From CALMEC01 sp963777565 (lineage in GTDB: Bacteria; Actinomycetota; Thermoleophilia; Miltoncostaeales; Miltoncostaeaceae): a stretch of 64,000 nucleotides of DNA. The notes beneath the pieces are model-generated. The model was given only the letters and a program-made list of their open reading frames with translations, searched no databases and had not been told where the DNA came from. A program made the position numbers and the translations under genes. Location of the stretch: positions 930,001-994,000 of the forward strand of contig CAVZQZ010000009.1 of assembly GCA_963777565.1 (NCBI GenBank). Reading direction: 5' to 3'. Below, piece after piece: positions 25,391 through 34,951 of this stretch. How positions within the stretch are numbered: position 1 is the first letter of the stretch; each line of letters starts with the position of its first letter.

Positions 25391-25795
25391 TCAGGACTCC
25401 TCGGCCGGGATGACGTAGAAGGGGTAGACGAGGTTGCGCACGTCGTTGGTGGCGCGCAGCGCGTAGGCGATGTCGATCAGGAGCTCGCCGGAGCCGACCG
25501 CGGTCCGGTCGAAGCTCGACGCTCAGGACCTCGATGCGCGGCTCCCAGCGGTCCAGGGCGCTGCCGGATCTCGTGCTCCAGGCGGCCGAGCACGTAGGGC
25601 GTCGACCGTCTCGAAGACGTAGTCGTGGATGCCGCAGCCGAACTCCGGCCGCATCGGGCGCTCGCCGGGCGCGGTGCCGAGGATGAGGGCGATCGCCTCC
25701 TGGACGTCCTGGTCGTGCCCGACCAGCGCGAGGCCGCCGCGGGCGTCGACGCGAAGGGGGAACGCGACCCCGGATCCGATGATGTCGCTAGCCAA
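25391..25795 (-). CDS. CIS baseplate wedge protein, gp25-like
   Basis: About 133 residues from TTG 25795, overlapping the spike gene stop by 3 codons. GSGVAFPLRVDARGGLALV, DVQEAIALILGTAPGERPMRPEFGCGIHDYVFE and the C-terminal ATNDVRNLVYPFYVIP are the GPW/gp25 family pattern; the glutamate of PEFGCG is conserved. Frame breaks near 25515, 25562 and 25603 are single-base insertions. It links tube, sheath and baseplate J in contractile tails. Confidence 0.9.
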
Positions 25796-27421
25796 GTTGG
25801 ATCTGGCTCCCTGAGACCTTGACCATTCCGCCCGCTTTCAGGTCGAAGGTTCCCCGACGCCTCGATCTTCACCGAGCCGCTTCCCTTGATCGTCACGTTC
25901 TGCCCCTCGATCTGGATCGTACCGTCCTTCTTGCAGGTCAATTTCGCGCTGCCGACTTCGAAGGTGAGCTCCTTCTCACCCTTCCAGGTGATCTCTTCCT
26001 TGACGTTCACGATCATCTTCTTCTCGCTGGTGAGGGCGAACGAGCCGTCGGTCTGCACCAGATCGCCGGGGGTGTCCTCCCCGTTCCAGACCGCGCCGAG
26101 CACGTACGGGCTTCCGCACGTCGTCGTGCTCGAACGACACGACCACCTCGTCGCCGACGCAGCGGAGTCATCAGCAGGCCCTTGTCCTTGCCTGCCCCCG
26201 GCGACACGACCTGGGCCCAGTAGCCCTCGACGTCCTCGCCGAGCTCCGGGAACTTCACCCGCACCCGCCCCATTGCCTGCGGGATCCTCGTTCTGGGTCA
26301 CGATGCCGAGCACGACGGAGTTGCCCCAGCGCTTGGCCTGGGCGGGGGTGAGGAGATCGACGAGGCTGCGCTCGCTCTCGCCCGAGATGGGAAGCTGGGT
26401 CCGGTAGCCCGCGGGCGCCCGGAAGATGTGCGTCGTCGACGTGAGCGTGTAGGTGCCGCTGAAGCGCTTCCCGACGCCCTCGATCTTGACCGTTGCCGCC
26501 CGCACGGACGGCCGGGTTGCCCTTCGCAGACGCCCTCGGCCTCGACGTAGGCGTTGGCGACCCGGTTCGCGATGCTCTTGGCGAGGGCGTCCGCCTCCTC
26601 CTGACTCCCGACGGGGCGGTTCGCGACACGGGGTTGCGCCCCCGGAGAGGGCGCCGACAACGGCGTCGCGGGCCACTCCGATCGCCGAGGTGAGGTTCTC
26701 CGGCTTCGCGGTGGCCTCGATCGCGCGCTTCGCGGCATGGTCCCAGCTGCGGACGACCACGTCCTCGACCTGCTGAACGCCGGTGACACGCGGGCTGGAA
26801 CGTCGATGAGCTCCTCGCCCCAGCGAAGCGTCGACCTCGCCGCCGCCGTCGGTGCCGCCACCGGCCTCGCGGAAGTGGAGCTCGTTCGCCGAGCACCACC
26901 ACCTCGTTGCCGACGCGTTGCGCGAGGCGCCTCAGGAACTCCCAGTCGGTCTCGTTGTTCTGCTGGACGAACTCCATGGGCCCGCCGGTGTCGTCGATCT
27001 CGCCGATCTGCGATCCCCGCCCGCTGCGCGACCCGCTTGGCGATGTCGCCCACGGTCATGTTCTGGTACGTCTCGGTGTGGCGCGTCCGGTTGAGCTGGT
27101 GCGAGGGTCGTAGCCGCGCGCGACGATCGCGCCCCCGACGGGCCGAAGTCGGGCTCGACGGCGGTGATCTGACCCTTCAGGAGGCTCACAAGCCGGTTCC
27201 CGTCGGGCGCTCCGAACGAGATCTCGACCTGCTTGCCCACCTCGAGCGGCAGCGAGTCGACGTGCTTGAGGCCGGGGTCGGAGATGCGGATCACGAAGGT
27301 GTCCGGCAGCGTGGAGGTTGTCCTCGACGCGGACCTCGAGGAGCTTGGCGTCGACCTCCGGGTCGAGCGCCTGACCGTCGAGCTTCACCTCGATCCCGGC
27401 GATGGTCGCGGACGGGGGCAT
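25788..27421 (-). CDS. CIS spike protein (VgrG/gp5-gp27 type)
   Basis: About 540 residues from ATG 27421. The N-terminal phage late-control-D (gp27-like) part contains PSATIAGIEVKLDGQALDPE, SLPLEVGKQVEISFGAP, TETYQNMTVGDIAKRVAQRA and PMEFVQQNNETDWEFLRRLA. The gp5 OB-fold part contains GIVTQNEDP, GRVRVKFPELGEDVEGYWAQ, FEHDDVRKPYVLGAVWNG. The C-terminal beta-helix needle repeats charged strands (MIVNVKEEITWKG, AKLTCKKDGTIQIEG, VTIKGSGSVKIEASG). About ten single-base insertions interrupt the frame. No enzymatic domain is fused to the tip. Confidence 0.9.
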
Positions 27422-27428
27422 CAGCGGG

Positions 27429-28137
27429 TCACAGCTCAGTGAGGGTCGGGATGGAGAGGACGGCGCCACGCCGCAGCCGCATCGGGTCGTCGATGCCGTT
27501 GGCTTGCGCGATGCGTCCGCCACAGCGTCGCGTCGCCGTAGGCCGTGAAGGCGATGGACGGCAGGCTGTCGCCGTCGCGCACGACGTGGGAGTGGACGCC
27601 CGCCGATGCCGCGCGTGGTGGGGTTCGTGCCGGGCGCCTGACCTGGCTGCCGTGCGCCGCCCGCGGCGTTGCCTGGCCGCTCGTCGCGGACTGCACCTGG
27701 ATCAGCGAGATCCGCGCCTGGGCCCGGATCGGGACGCCGTCCGGACGGAACATCGTGAACTGAATCGACAGGGAGTCGCAGACCGCGTTGAAGGTGGAGG
27801 TCATCGCCCCAGCCGGAACTCGATCATCGGTGGGCGCGCGGTGTTCGTGCCGGTCGCGTCGGACTTGGTTGCCTCCATCGCGGCGAAGAGCTTGTCGGTG
27901 ATCGTGCGGACGTCACCGTTCTCCTCGTCCGACTCGTCGATCAGCAGGTCGAGCTGCAGCTTCTGCCCCTGACCCCCGCCGAATTGGGCCGTCGGGAGGC
28001 TCGCACCCGTGACCGGCTGGATCTGCCACTGGTTCGTCTTCTGGACGGTGTACTCCTTCGGGTTGAACAGGCAGCGGATCTCCTCGCCGTCCTCGATCTT
28101 GAGGCACTGCCTTCGTGAGGTCTCCGGTCGGGGGCAT
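27429..28137 (-). CDS. CIS tube-initiator/LysM protein (Afp7/Pvc7 type)
   Basis: About 234 residues after frame repair. The N-terminal CIS_tube domain has CLKIEDGEEIRCLFNPKEYT, KTNQWQIQPVTGASLP and QLQLDLLIDESDEENGDVRT; the middle has FNAVCDSLSIQFTMFRPDG and VPIRAQARISLIQ; the C-terminal LysM has HSHVVRDGDSLPSIAFTAYG and ANGIDDPMRLRRGAVLSIP. Breaks occur near 28110 (GCA/GCG Ala), 27804, about 27690, 27612 and 27513. It sits between tube and spike, matching the protein that joins tube to spike hub. LysM may touch peptidoglycan or act structurally. Confidence 0.9.
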
Positions 28138-28139
28138 CT

Positions 28140-28715
28140 TCAGCCCCCTACGCGCTCTGGGCGCAGGCCGGTGTGGACGAACTCGAGCGTCTCCGTCGCG
28201 ACGTTGCTCGAGCTGGCGTTCAGGTTCGGCCCGGTCCACTTGACGGGGAACGCGCCGTCGAACGCCCACCGTCGCACGGCCTTGCCGTTCGGGCCGAGCA
28301 GCTCGATGTACCCCTGCTTGCGGGCCGTCTTGGTCTGGCACTCACGGAACCAGTCGAGCAGCGCCGACTCGTGCGTGATGCCCCGCTTCAGCACGATGTT
28401 CGGGTACTTGGCCCGCCCGCGGAGCTTGTGGACATAGGTGTTCTGGCCGCCCTCCTGCCACTCGAACACCTCGTACTCGACGCTGAGACCCGTCACCTCG
28501 GTGAAGTAGCCGACGGTGACGCCCTCGATCTGCATCCTGAAGCTGAGCTCGCCAACCGGGTCCGGCGTCCGGCTCCCGGGGCTCGGGGAGCGCGACTGCC
28601 CGCCCCCGCCCGGCGGAGGCGCGCTCGGCCGGCTCGGCGTCGGCGCGTTGGGCGGCGCCGGGGCACTGGGAGCCGGGATGCTCGGGAGGGGGATGTCGAT
28701 GTTGATGTCAACCAT
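28140..28715 (-). CDS. CIS inner tube protein 2 with proline-rich N-terminal extension
   Basis: 191 residues, intact. GAGGAACCGG precedes ATG 28715. The first 50 residues are Pro/Ser/Gly-rich; then comes a phage tail tube domain of the gp19-like family (FRMQIEGVTVGYFTEVTGLSV, TYVHKLRGRAKYPNIVLKRG, LDWFRECQTKTARKQGYIEL, WAFDGAFPVKWTGPNLN, TETLEFVHTGLRP). Two tube paralogues are normal in CIS (Afp1/Afp5 type). This one, next to the LysM gene, probably forms a terminal tube ring against the spike. Confidence 0.92.
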   Translation of the reverse strand: MVDINIDIPLPSIPAPSAPAPPNAPTPSRPSAPPPGGGGQSRSPSPGSRTPDPVGELSFRMQIEGVTVGYFTEVTGLSVEYEVFEWQEGGQNTYVHKLRGRAKYPNIVLKRGITHESALLDWFRECQTKTARKQGYIELLGPNGKAVRRWAFDGAFPVKWTGPNLNASSSNVATETLEFVHTGLRPERVGG

Positions 28716-28724
28716 TCCGGTTCC

Positions 28725-30818
28725 TCACTTCAGTAGGTCGCCGAGGAGGTCGCCCATGCGCTCACGCTCCGCGAGGATGTCCCTCCGGAGCCGGTCGACA
28801 ACCCCTTCGTAGATCTCCTCGATGTCCGTCCCGGCGCCGCCGGCCGGTTGCGCGGCCGAGGGAGCCCGTTCGTGCAGGTCGGTGTGCGTGGCGGTGGCAC
28901 CGGGGAGGAATGGCTGCACGACGTCCGCCACCTGGGACGCGGCGCCGATGGCGTCGCCTAGGAACGAGCGCGCGATCGCCCCTCCAACCACTCCGGGCGG
29001 CGGCGGGAACATGACGGTCGCCGCGCCCGAGCCGTCGTCCCTGAGGTCCGCACCGTAGTCGGCCACATGGCGCATGAGGCCCGTGCCGGTCGTGCGCGAC
29101 GCGGGCCGGCGGGGCGCGGGGACAGGTCCGGATTCCTCGCCCGCACGCACCAGGCGAAGCGGCGGGCGCGGCGGCGGGGCGGGATCGTCCTGGCCGGCTC
29201 GGCGCGCGATGCGCGCGGCGTGGCGTGGAGCAGCCGGGGCCGGCGCACGGGCGAGGCGCGCGCGGGGCGGGGCGGGCGGGGGTTGCTGCGCCGCGGGGGC
29301 GTCGGGCGGCGGGGCCGCGGGCGGCTCAGGGGCCGGCGCGCGCGCGATGGCGGGAGCGGCCGGCTCGGCGGCGACGGGGGCCGCCGGTCCCGGCGCCTGC
29401 GTGATCTCGGCCGGCGTCGAGGCCGCCAGCTCGCCGGGCGCGATCTCGACCCCTGCCGTCTCGGCAGGCTCGGGCCGTTGGGGCGGGCGACCCTCGCTCC
29501 GGCCGGCCCGCTCAGGGCTCGGCATCCGCGCCAGGCGCCAGCGTGTCGGCGCCGGCACGCCGGGAGCGCTCGGGGCGGATGGCTCGGAGGCCACGGGCGG
29601 CTCGGGATCGGCGGTCGGGGTCGACGGGCGCGCCGCGTCGGGCGCCCGGGCGAGTGGGGCCTCCACCGGCTGGCGCGAGAGGACTCGAGGAGCCGGGTCG
29701 GCGGACACGGCCGCCGGGGCGGTGGGCTCGTCGGCGGCGGGCGGGCGCTCGGCCGCAGGCGCGGCGGGCACCTCGACCTTGCTGGCGAGGGTCGGGGCTG
29801 GGGGCCGGGCTGCGCCGGAGTCCTCCGCGACGGTCACACGCTCGGGTTGGGTGACCGACACGGGGGCCCGGCCCGTGGCGGGACGCTCCTCGCCGATCGC
29901 CCGCTCGGGCGGGGACGCGGGCGGAGTGGGCGAGGCGGCGCCGTCGGGGCCGGGCATCCGCGCGACGGTTGGCCGAGCGGGCGTCGCCGGGGGGGGCGGC
30001 GGCAGCGGGGCCTCGTCGGGTCCGGCCGGTCGGGCCTCCGCCCCGGTGATCCTGCGAAGGAGTCGTCGGATCGGGCCGGGCGACGCGCCCGCCGCCTGGG
30101 CGGGCTCCAGCGCCGTCGCCGGCGACGCAGGGCCCGCCGCCGGGGTCGTCTCGCCGGGGGTCGGCGGGTCGGCGGCCCGCGCGGCCCGAGACACCCTCGC
30201 GACCGGGCGCGGCGGCGGTTCGGGCAGGCTCGTGCGCGCGACCTTTCGCAGCGCGACCGGCGCTCTGCCGGGCGTGACCGGCACCGATGCCGGCGGGACC
30301 GCTGCGGGCGGCTCTCCGGCGACCGGCGCGGGGGCGGGCGGCTCAGCCTCGGGGGCCGCGGCCCGCTCGGCGCCCCCGGGGAGCGCGGTTCGGGACAGCC
30401 GGTGGCGCGCGGGGATCTCTTCGACGACGCGCGCACGCTCGGCGCCGGGAGGGCGCGGCGGGCCCGCCGGGCCGGTCGCCGTGGGCCCAGCAGGCGCCTC
30501 CGCGAGCTCGCGCGCGAGGGCCGCGCCGCCGCCTGCGAACGGCACGCCCTGTGCCGGTCCGTCCCCGAAGATCCAGTCGAAGGCGAACTGGCTCATGTGG
30601 GCCGGCCGGCTCGACGCCGGCTCGGGGCCTCCCCCCGCCTGCCGGCGGGCCTCGGCCGGCCGGATCGTCCGCCCGACCGCGAGCCGGGTCGCTCTCGCGA
30701 GGGTCGCCGGCCGGTGCCTGGCGGCCATGGCGCGCGCCAGGCCGACACCGTTCTCGCGGTCGTGCGAGCCGCTTCGAGCGAGGAGGCGGTGTCCGAGGTG
30801 GCCGCTCACAGGTCTCAT
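28725..30818 (-). CDS. Long Pro/Ala-rich disordered CIS protein with helical C-terminus
   Basis: 697 residues, intact. Residues about 100-600 are low-complexity Pro/Ala/Arg sequence with scattered short repeats (variants of RVARMP, RLARAP, PAPAPPAAPP). Ordered segments lie at the ends: near 75 (MSQFAFDWIFGDGPAQGVPF) and 600-697 (GAIARSFLGDAIGAASQVAD, EIYEGVVDRLRRDILAERER). The C-terminal helix with MGDLLGDLL looks like a docking element. It sits between the assembly proteins and tube 2, where other CIS loci also keep a variable gene. A tape-measure or scaffold role is possible but unproven. Confidence 0.7.
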   Translation of the reverse strand: MRPVSGHLGHRLLARSGSHDRENGVGLARAMAARHRPATLARATRLAVGRTIRPAEARRQAGGGPEPASSRPAHMSQFAFDWIFGDGPAQGVPFAGGGAALARELAEAPAGPTATGPAGPPRPPGAERARVVEEIPARHRLSRTALPGGAERAAAPEAEPPAPAPVAGEPPAAVPPASVPVTPGRAPVALRKVARTSLPEPPPRPVARVSRAARAADPPTPGETTPAAGPASPATALEPAQAAGASPGPIRRLLRRITGAEARPAGPDEAPLPPPPPATPARPTVARMPGPDGAASPTPPASPPERAIGEERPATGRAPVSVTQPERVTVAEDSGAARPPAPTLASKVEVPAAPAAERPPAADEPTAPAAVSADPAPRVLSRQPVEAPLARAPDAARPSTPTADPEPPVASEPSAPSAPGVPAPTRWRLARMPSPERAGRSEGRPPQRPEPAETAGVEIAPGELAASTPAEITQAPGPAAPVAAEPAAPAIARAPAPEPPAAPPPDAPAAQQPPPAPPRARLARAPAPAAPRHAARIARRAGQDDPAPPPRPPLRLVRAGEESGPVPAPRRPASRTTGTGLMRHVADYGADLRDDGSGAATVMFPPPPGVVGGAIARSFLGDAIGAASQVADVVQPFLPGATATHTDLHERAPSAAQPAGGAGTDIEEIYEGVVDRLRRDILAERERMGDLLGDLLK

Positions 30819-30839
30819 GAGGTCCCGCCCGGCATCGCC

Positions 30840-31008
30840 TTACTCCTCCCAGACCGGGGCGCTCGCGACAGCCATCGCCTCGGCCTCCTCCAGGAAGGCC
30901 CGTCGGTCGTGGTGTTCGAGGTCGAGGATGTCATCGAGGGGCCAGTGGAGGTGGTAGGCGAGACGGGCCGCCTCCCGCGAGAAGCTCTGCGGGAGACGGC
31001 CGCGTCAT
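30840..31008 (-). CDS. Small CIS protein, DUF6760-like
   Basis: About 55 residues from ATG 31008, overlapping the previous stop (ATGA). The frame needs one base removed at MTRR (CGG/CGC alternatives printed together). The sequence then reads FSREAARLAYHLHWPLDDIL, DLEHHDRRAFLEEAEAMA, the 'HW..DDILDLEH.DRR.F..E' pattern of small tail proteins encoded between the tube and baseplate genes of contractile systems. Probably helps assembly. Confidence 0.75.
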
Positions 31009-31384
31009 TCCCCCAGGCGACCGTCCTCGATCTCCGATGAGGTCGACCTCGAACGCGTGCTTGCACTCCGGACAGGTCACCTGGCCGACCGCCTCTCCGT
31101 TGGTGTTGAGCCGCTCGTAGAGGCGTCTGCAGGTGGTCGAAGTCCGTCGCGAAGAGTCCCTCGACGAGGTCGGGGGTGACGTCGGTGACCTCGCCGATGC
31201 GGGTCACCACCCGCGAGAGCAGGAGCACCGAGAGGTACGCCTCGTTCTGCGCGCACGTCCGGGTCGCGCAGCGGCTCGATCTCGTCGCGCGCCGTGGCGA
31301 GGCGCATCGTGCCCGTCGCGGTGCAGCGTGCCCGCCGGCGTCGACGTACCCGCGTGGGAGCGTGAACGCGAACTCGGTCCGCAT
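31005..31384 (-). CDS. CIS tail-assembly protein with zinc ribbon
   Basis: About 125 residues from ATG 31384. FAFTLPRGYVDAGGTLHRDG, MRLATARDEIEPLRDP, NEAYLSVLLLSRVVTRIGEV, LVEGLFATDFDHLQRLYERL then VTCPECKHAFEVDL. The domain resembles phage tail assembly chaperones; a CPEC motif, with His nearby, is all that remains of a possible metal site. Four or more single-base insertions (about 31020, 31130, 31256, 31317, 31330) break the frame. It follows the tube gene as assembly chaperones usually do. Confidence 0.8.
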
Positions 31385-31403
31385 CGAGTCGGCTCGCCGT
31401 CGC

Positions 31404-31845
31404 CTACTCGCACTCGAGCCCCTCGTGGGCGATCTGGATCTCCTCCATCGCCACGTCGCGAGCTCTTGGGGTCGAGGCTCGCGCCGGTGTACTTGAGCGG
31501 GCAGCCCTGGATGAACTTCCAGCGGGCGATCGGCTGGCCGGTGTAGTCGAGCAGCTCGATGAAGCCGTCGGTGCGTGCGGCGTCCGGGCCCTCCTTGATG
31601 ACCTGGTCACGCCACTTCCACAGCTCCTTGCTGCCGTCGACACCGCGCTTGAGCGTGATGTTCGACCACTTGATCGGTCCGACGACCTTCCGGATGACCG
31701 GTCTGCCGTTCGCGTCGATCGAGGTGCTCTCGATCACCGAGTTCTCGGAGTCGAGGCCCTGGCACTCGCGAAAGAGGCCAGCGGACTCCCGGCCGCCGAT
31801 CGACAGCCGGAAATGTGATGCGGGACGTGGTTCCTTGGGCGGCAT
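31404..31845 (-). CDS. CIS inner tube protein 1
   Basis: About 146 residues. HFRLSIGGRESAGLFRECQG, RPVIRKVVGPIKWSNITLKR, LWKWRDQVIKEGPDAARTDG, FIELLDYTGQPIARWKFIQG and the C-terminal EEIQIAHEGLE are typical gp19-like tube strands. One insertion near 31466 (AGC/AGT Ser) shifts the frame close to the end. It directly follows the sheath gene and is the likely main tube subunit. Confidence 0.93.
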
Positions 31846-31874
31846 CTGTTAGCTCCTCCTGTCGGATCGGGCGG

Positions 31875-33473
31875 TTAGCCTGCGGTGACCTCGGCGGCGC
31901 CGCCGCCGGTGAACTGGCTGATACGGAAGATCACGAACTCGGCCGGCTTCACCGGCGAGACGCCGACTTCGATGATCACCTGGCCCGCCTCGATCACCTC
32001 CGGCGGGTTCGTCTCGGCGTCGCACTTCACGAAGAACGCCTCCTCCGGGGTGGCGCCGAATAGCGCCCCGTCGCGCCACGTGCGCATGAGGAAGTTGTCG
32101 GTCGAGATCCGCAGACGGGTCCACAGGCGGTCGTCGTTCGGCTCGAAGACGGCCCACTGGGTGCCCTCGATGATCGACTCGCCGATGTAGTTGAACAGCC
32201 GGCGGACGTTGACGTACCGCCACTCGGGATCGCTCGAGAGCGTCCGGGCACCCCAGACGCGGATGCCGCGGCCCGGGAATGCGCGGATGCAGTTGATGCC
32301 GACGCGGTTGAGGCCTCCCTGCTCCTCGTGCGTGACCTGGAAGCCCAGGCCGTTCGCGCCGAGCACCACTTCGTTGGCGGGCGCCTTGTGCACGCCGCGG
32401 CTGCCGTCGATCCTGGCCCAGATGCCCGCCACGTGGCCGCTGCGGGGGCACCATGATCGGCCGGCTGGTGATGCGGGTCCATCACCTCGACCCACGGGTA
32501 GTACAGCGTCGCGAACTTCGAGTCGTAGCCGGCGGTGCCCATGCGCCAGTCGAGGATGTCCTGCGGGATCATCCCGGGCGGGCCGTCGAGGATCGCCATC
32601 CGGTCGCCCATGTTCTCGCAGTGGGCGATCATCTTGCCCTGCAGGTCGCGGACCTTGACGTCGTCCCCGTTGGGACTGAGCGACCAGATGTCGGGCATGA
32701 TGATCATCGTCACCTCGTCCACGGCTGCGAGGCTGCCCATGCCCTGCCGCTTGGCGACGTCACCCTCGAACTCCGCGGGGGTCGACCTCCTTCGAGCTCG
32801 CAACCGACGCGCCCAGCGTGAAGCTGCCGGTGGCGGGCACCCGCTGGGCGTCCGGGAGGGACGCGCCGGTCTCCTCGATCGCGATCAGCTTCGAGGCCGA
32901 GTTGACCTTGGTGGCGATGTGCGTGCGGCCCTTCTTCAGCGTCAGCCCCTCATGCTCCTCGCGCTCCGATCCCGCGGTGACGATGAGCTTGAAGGTCGGC
33001 TCTTCGGGCGGGGGCGGTGCCTCTTCGCCCTCCTCGCCTCCAGCGCCCGCGTCCTTCGACGGCTCCTGGATCACCTCGACGGACACCGGGCCGGCGACCC
33101 CCGGCAGCGCGATCGCGCGGTAGGCCTCGATGCCGGCATCGGTCGACGAGGGCAGCGCAGCGGTTGGGCGCGGAGCGTCGCCGTCGCCGGCGCCGACCCG
33201 GACCACCCAGCAGAGGCCGCCGCCGTTCTGGAAGAAGCCGTAGACGGCGTGAGCGAGGTACGCACCCTCCATGAAGGGGCCGTTGTCCGGGTTGGACGGG
33301 TCGCTGTAGGTGCGGGCGAACTCGGTCCAGTTGGAGATCCGCATCGGAGTGTTGACGGGGCCGCCGGGCGCGAGGCCCACGAACGCGGCAATCGAGGTTC
33401 CCACCCCCTCGATGGGCTTCGACTGCGCTGGGATCTCCTCGACGTAGACCCCTGGGGTCAGGTAAGTCGGCAT
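31875..33473 (-). CDS. CIS contractile sheath protein
   Basis: About 531 residues. ATG 33473 with GGGAGA upstream. The N-terminus MPTYLTPGVYVEEIPAQSKP and FVGLAPGGPVNTPMRISNW, the centre MPDIWSLSPNGDD and YYPWVEVMDP, and the C-terminal ANEVVLGANGLGFQVT, FPGRGIRVWGARTLSSDPEW and RRLFNYIGESIIEGTQWAVF are the tail-sheath signature. An acidic insert (GGEEGEEAPPPPEEP) probably forms a surface loop. Frame breaks at about 32775, 32483 and 32446 are single extra bases. The extended N- and C-terminal arms needed for mesh linkage are present. Confidence 0.95.
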
Positions 33474-33474
33474 C

Positions 33475-33855
33475 TCACTCTCCCTGTCGGGCTTGTGTGG
33501 CGTGCTTGAGCTCGTTTAGCAAGGCATCCGGAGTCACAATCGGGACCCGCCTCGATACGGGGCTTCCGGGGTCGAACACTTCCATCGCGGTTTCGTCCAG
33601 CGCCCAGAGGATCAGCGTGGCCGTGGGCGCCGCCGCGCGAACCCGGTCGCCCAGGCCCTGCGTCCCTCGATCTCCGAGCCTGAGCACCACCGCGTCCGGC
33701 TCGATGCGCTCCGCGAGCGCCACGATCTCCGGGGCGGCCGACTCCTGGACGACCTCGACGCCGTCGTCCGCCAGCATCCTGCTCATGCCGATCTGGGTCA
33801 GTGGCTCCAGGTCGCCGAGCAGGACGCAAGGACGCCGTGCCAGGTTCGAGGACAC
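33475..33855 (-). CDS. Pseudo-receiver domain protein
   Basis: 126 residues from GTG 33855. The order of strands and helices follows a NarL-type receiver (RPCVLLGDLEPLTQIGMSRM, DDGVEVVQESAA, PDAVVLRLGD, APTATLILWAL) but there is no HTH, and the residue where Asp is phosphorylated is Arg (VVLRL). The stop lies one base before the sheath ATG, so the two are probably translated together. It is likely a non-phosphorylated regulatory or adaptor domain tied to sheath production. Confidence 0.65.
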   Translation of the reverse strand: MSSNLARRPCVLLGDLEPLTQIGMSRMLADDGVEVVQESAAPEIVALAERIEPDAVVLRLGDRGTQGLGDRVRAAAPTATLILWALDETAMEVFDPGSPVSRRVPIVTPDALLNELKHATQARQGE

Positions 33856-33927
33856 GGAGGTAATGCTCGCTCGCGCGCGGGTCTGCGGCCAGGGCTCCGA
33901 TGAGCAGCGTTTCGGGCAGGGCGCGGT

Positions 33928-34827
33928 TCACTTTCGGTCAGCGCGCTTCCTGGCCGGAGCCTTCGGAGCCGGGCCGATCGCGATGTCGACGACGCCGCCG
34001 GGGACCGTGGCGGTCGCCTCGCCCTCTGTGCCGTCCGGCGCGCGGGCGAGAAAGTGATGCTCCCCCGTAGGGAGGCGATCCATCAAGAACCTTCCATTCC
34101 GGTCGCTGACGGCCCACGCCCCGACCCCTTCCAGCAGCACCCAGGCGTTGACGATCGGCTCACCCGATCCGGTCCGGACCGTTCCGCCGATGCGGTGCGT
34201 CTCGGTGAGGGTTGCGCGGGGCGCGTTCGGGTCGAGCACGCGGATGACCTGCGTTCGCACCTCGGGGCCGCGCTCGAACGACGTGCCAGGCTCGCACGAG
34301 AGCGTGACGCAGTAGTCGATGGACGCCTTGTACTGGCCGCCGACGGCGCTCCAGAACTCGGGTCCCCCCTCGGACCTCGGCTGGGCGACACGGCTGTAGA
34401 GCGGATAGCGGTCGAGCGGCTGCATCCCCAACGTGCCCGCCAGCACGTCCTCCGGGAGCTCCGGGTAGGCGTAGAGCACCGCGAGCGCCTGCGACAGGAG
34501 GCGATGCTCATCCTCGACCTCCCGTGTCCATGCCGTGAGCGCGTACGAGGTCTCCAGGCGGAGCGGCGGGCGAAGCTCCACCGGCAGGCCGTTCTCGGCG
34601 CGCGGCTCCCAGTCCATCGGCCTGTGGTCCTTCGATTCGCGCAGGTCGTACATGAACAGACTTACGGTCGGCACCGAGAGCGCCGCCGACCACTCCTTGC
34701 TCGGGGCCTCGAACGCGATGTCGACCCCGTCGAATCCGTGCACGGAGAGCTCGCGCCGCAGGAGCTGACGCAACGTCTCGTCCAGGTCGGCGAGCATCGT
34801 GTTGAGCGGGACCCGGATCGCAAGCAT
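33928..34827 (-). CDS. CIS DUF4255 protein with carboxypeptidase-like C-terminal domain
   Basis: 299 residues from ATG 34827; ATG 34797 (MLADLDETLRQLLRRELS) is the more usual family start. DUF4255 (about 10-200) shows VPTVSLFMYDLRESKDHRP, LRLETSYALTAWTREVEDEHRLL and LAVLYAYPELPEDVLAG. Residues about 215-285 form a carboxypeptidase-regulatory beta-sandwich (GTVRTGSGEPIVNAWVLLEG, GRFLMDRLPTGEHHFLARAP). DUF4255 is a marker of extracellular-type CIS loci and is thought to cap the tube/sheath end. Confidence 0.92.
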   Translation of the reverse strand: MLAIRVPLNTMLADLDETLRQLLRRELSVHGFDGVDIAFEAPSKEWSAALSVPTVSLFMYDLRESKDHRPMDWEPRAENGLPVELRPPLRLETSYALTAWTREVEDEHRLLSQALAVLYAYPELPEDVLAGTLGMQPLDRYPLYSRVAQPRSEGGPEFWSAVGGQYKASIDYCVTLSCEPGTSFERGPEVRTQVIRVLDPNAPRATLTETHRIGGTVRTGSGEPIVNAWVLLEGVGAWAVSDRNGRFLMDRLPTGEHHFLARAPDGTEGEATATVPGGVVDIAIGPAPKAPARKRADRK

Positions 34828-34951
34828 TTCAGGCGCTCTTCGGCGGCGGCGTCGGCATCGCGTCCTATGAGAACACCGCGCCTCGCTTCATGTACCTCCC
34901 GGGCCCGTCCATCGGGGCAGACAATCGGGCAGGGGCGGCTGCCCGTTCGGG

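Noticed and set aside
29067..31040. Plus-strand open frame of 657 codons
   Set aside because: It mirrors the Pro/Ala-rich minus-strand gene; low-complexity codons such as GCC/CCG stay open on both strands. No domain is recognised.
22721..33473. Structural CIS genes as decayed pseudogenes
   Set aside because: Both sides of every break remain conserved, no premature stops other than those from the shifts are seen, and most breaks double one codon position. An assembly effect explains this better than decay.
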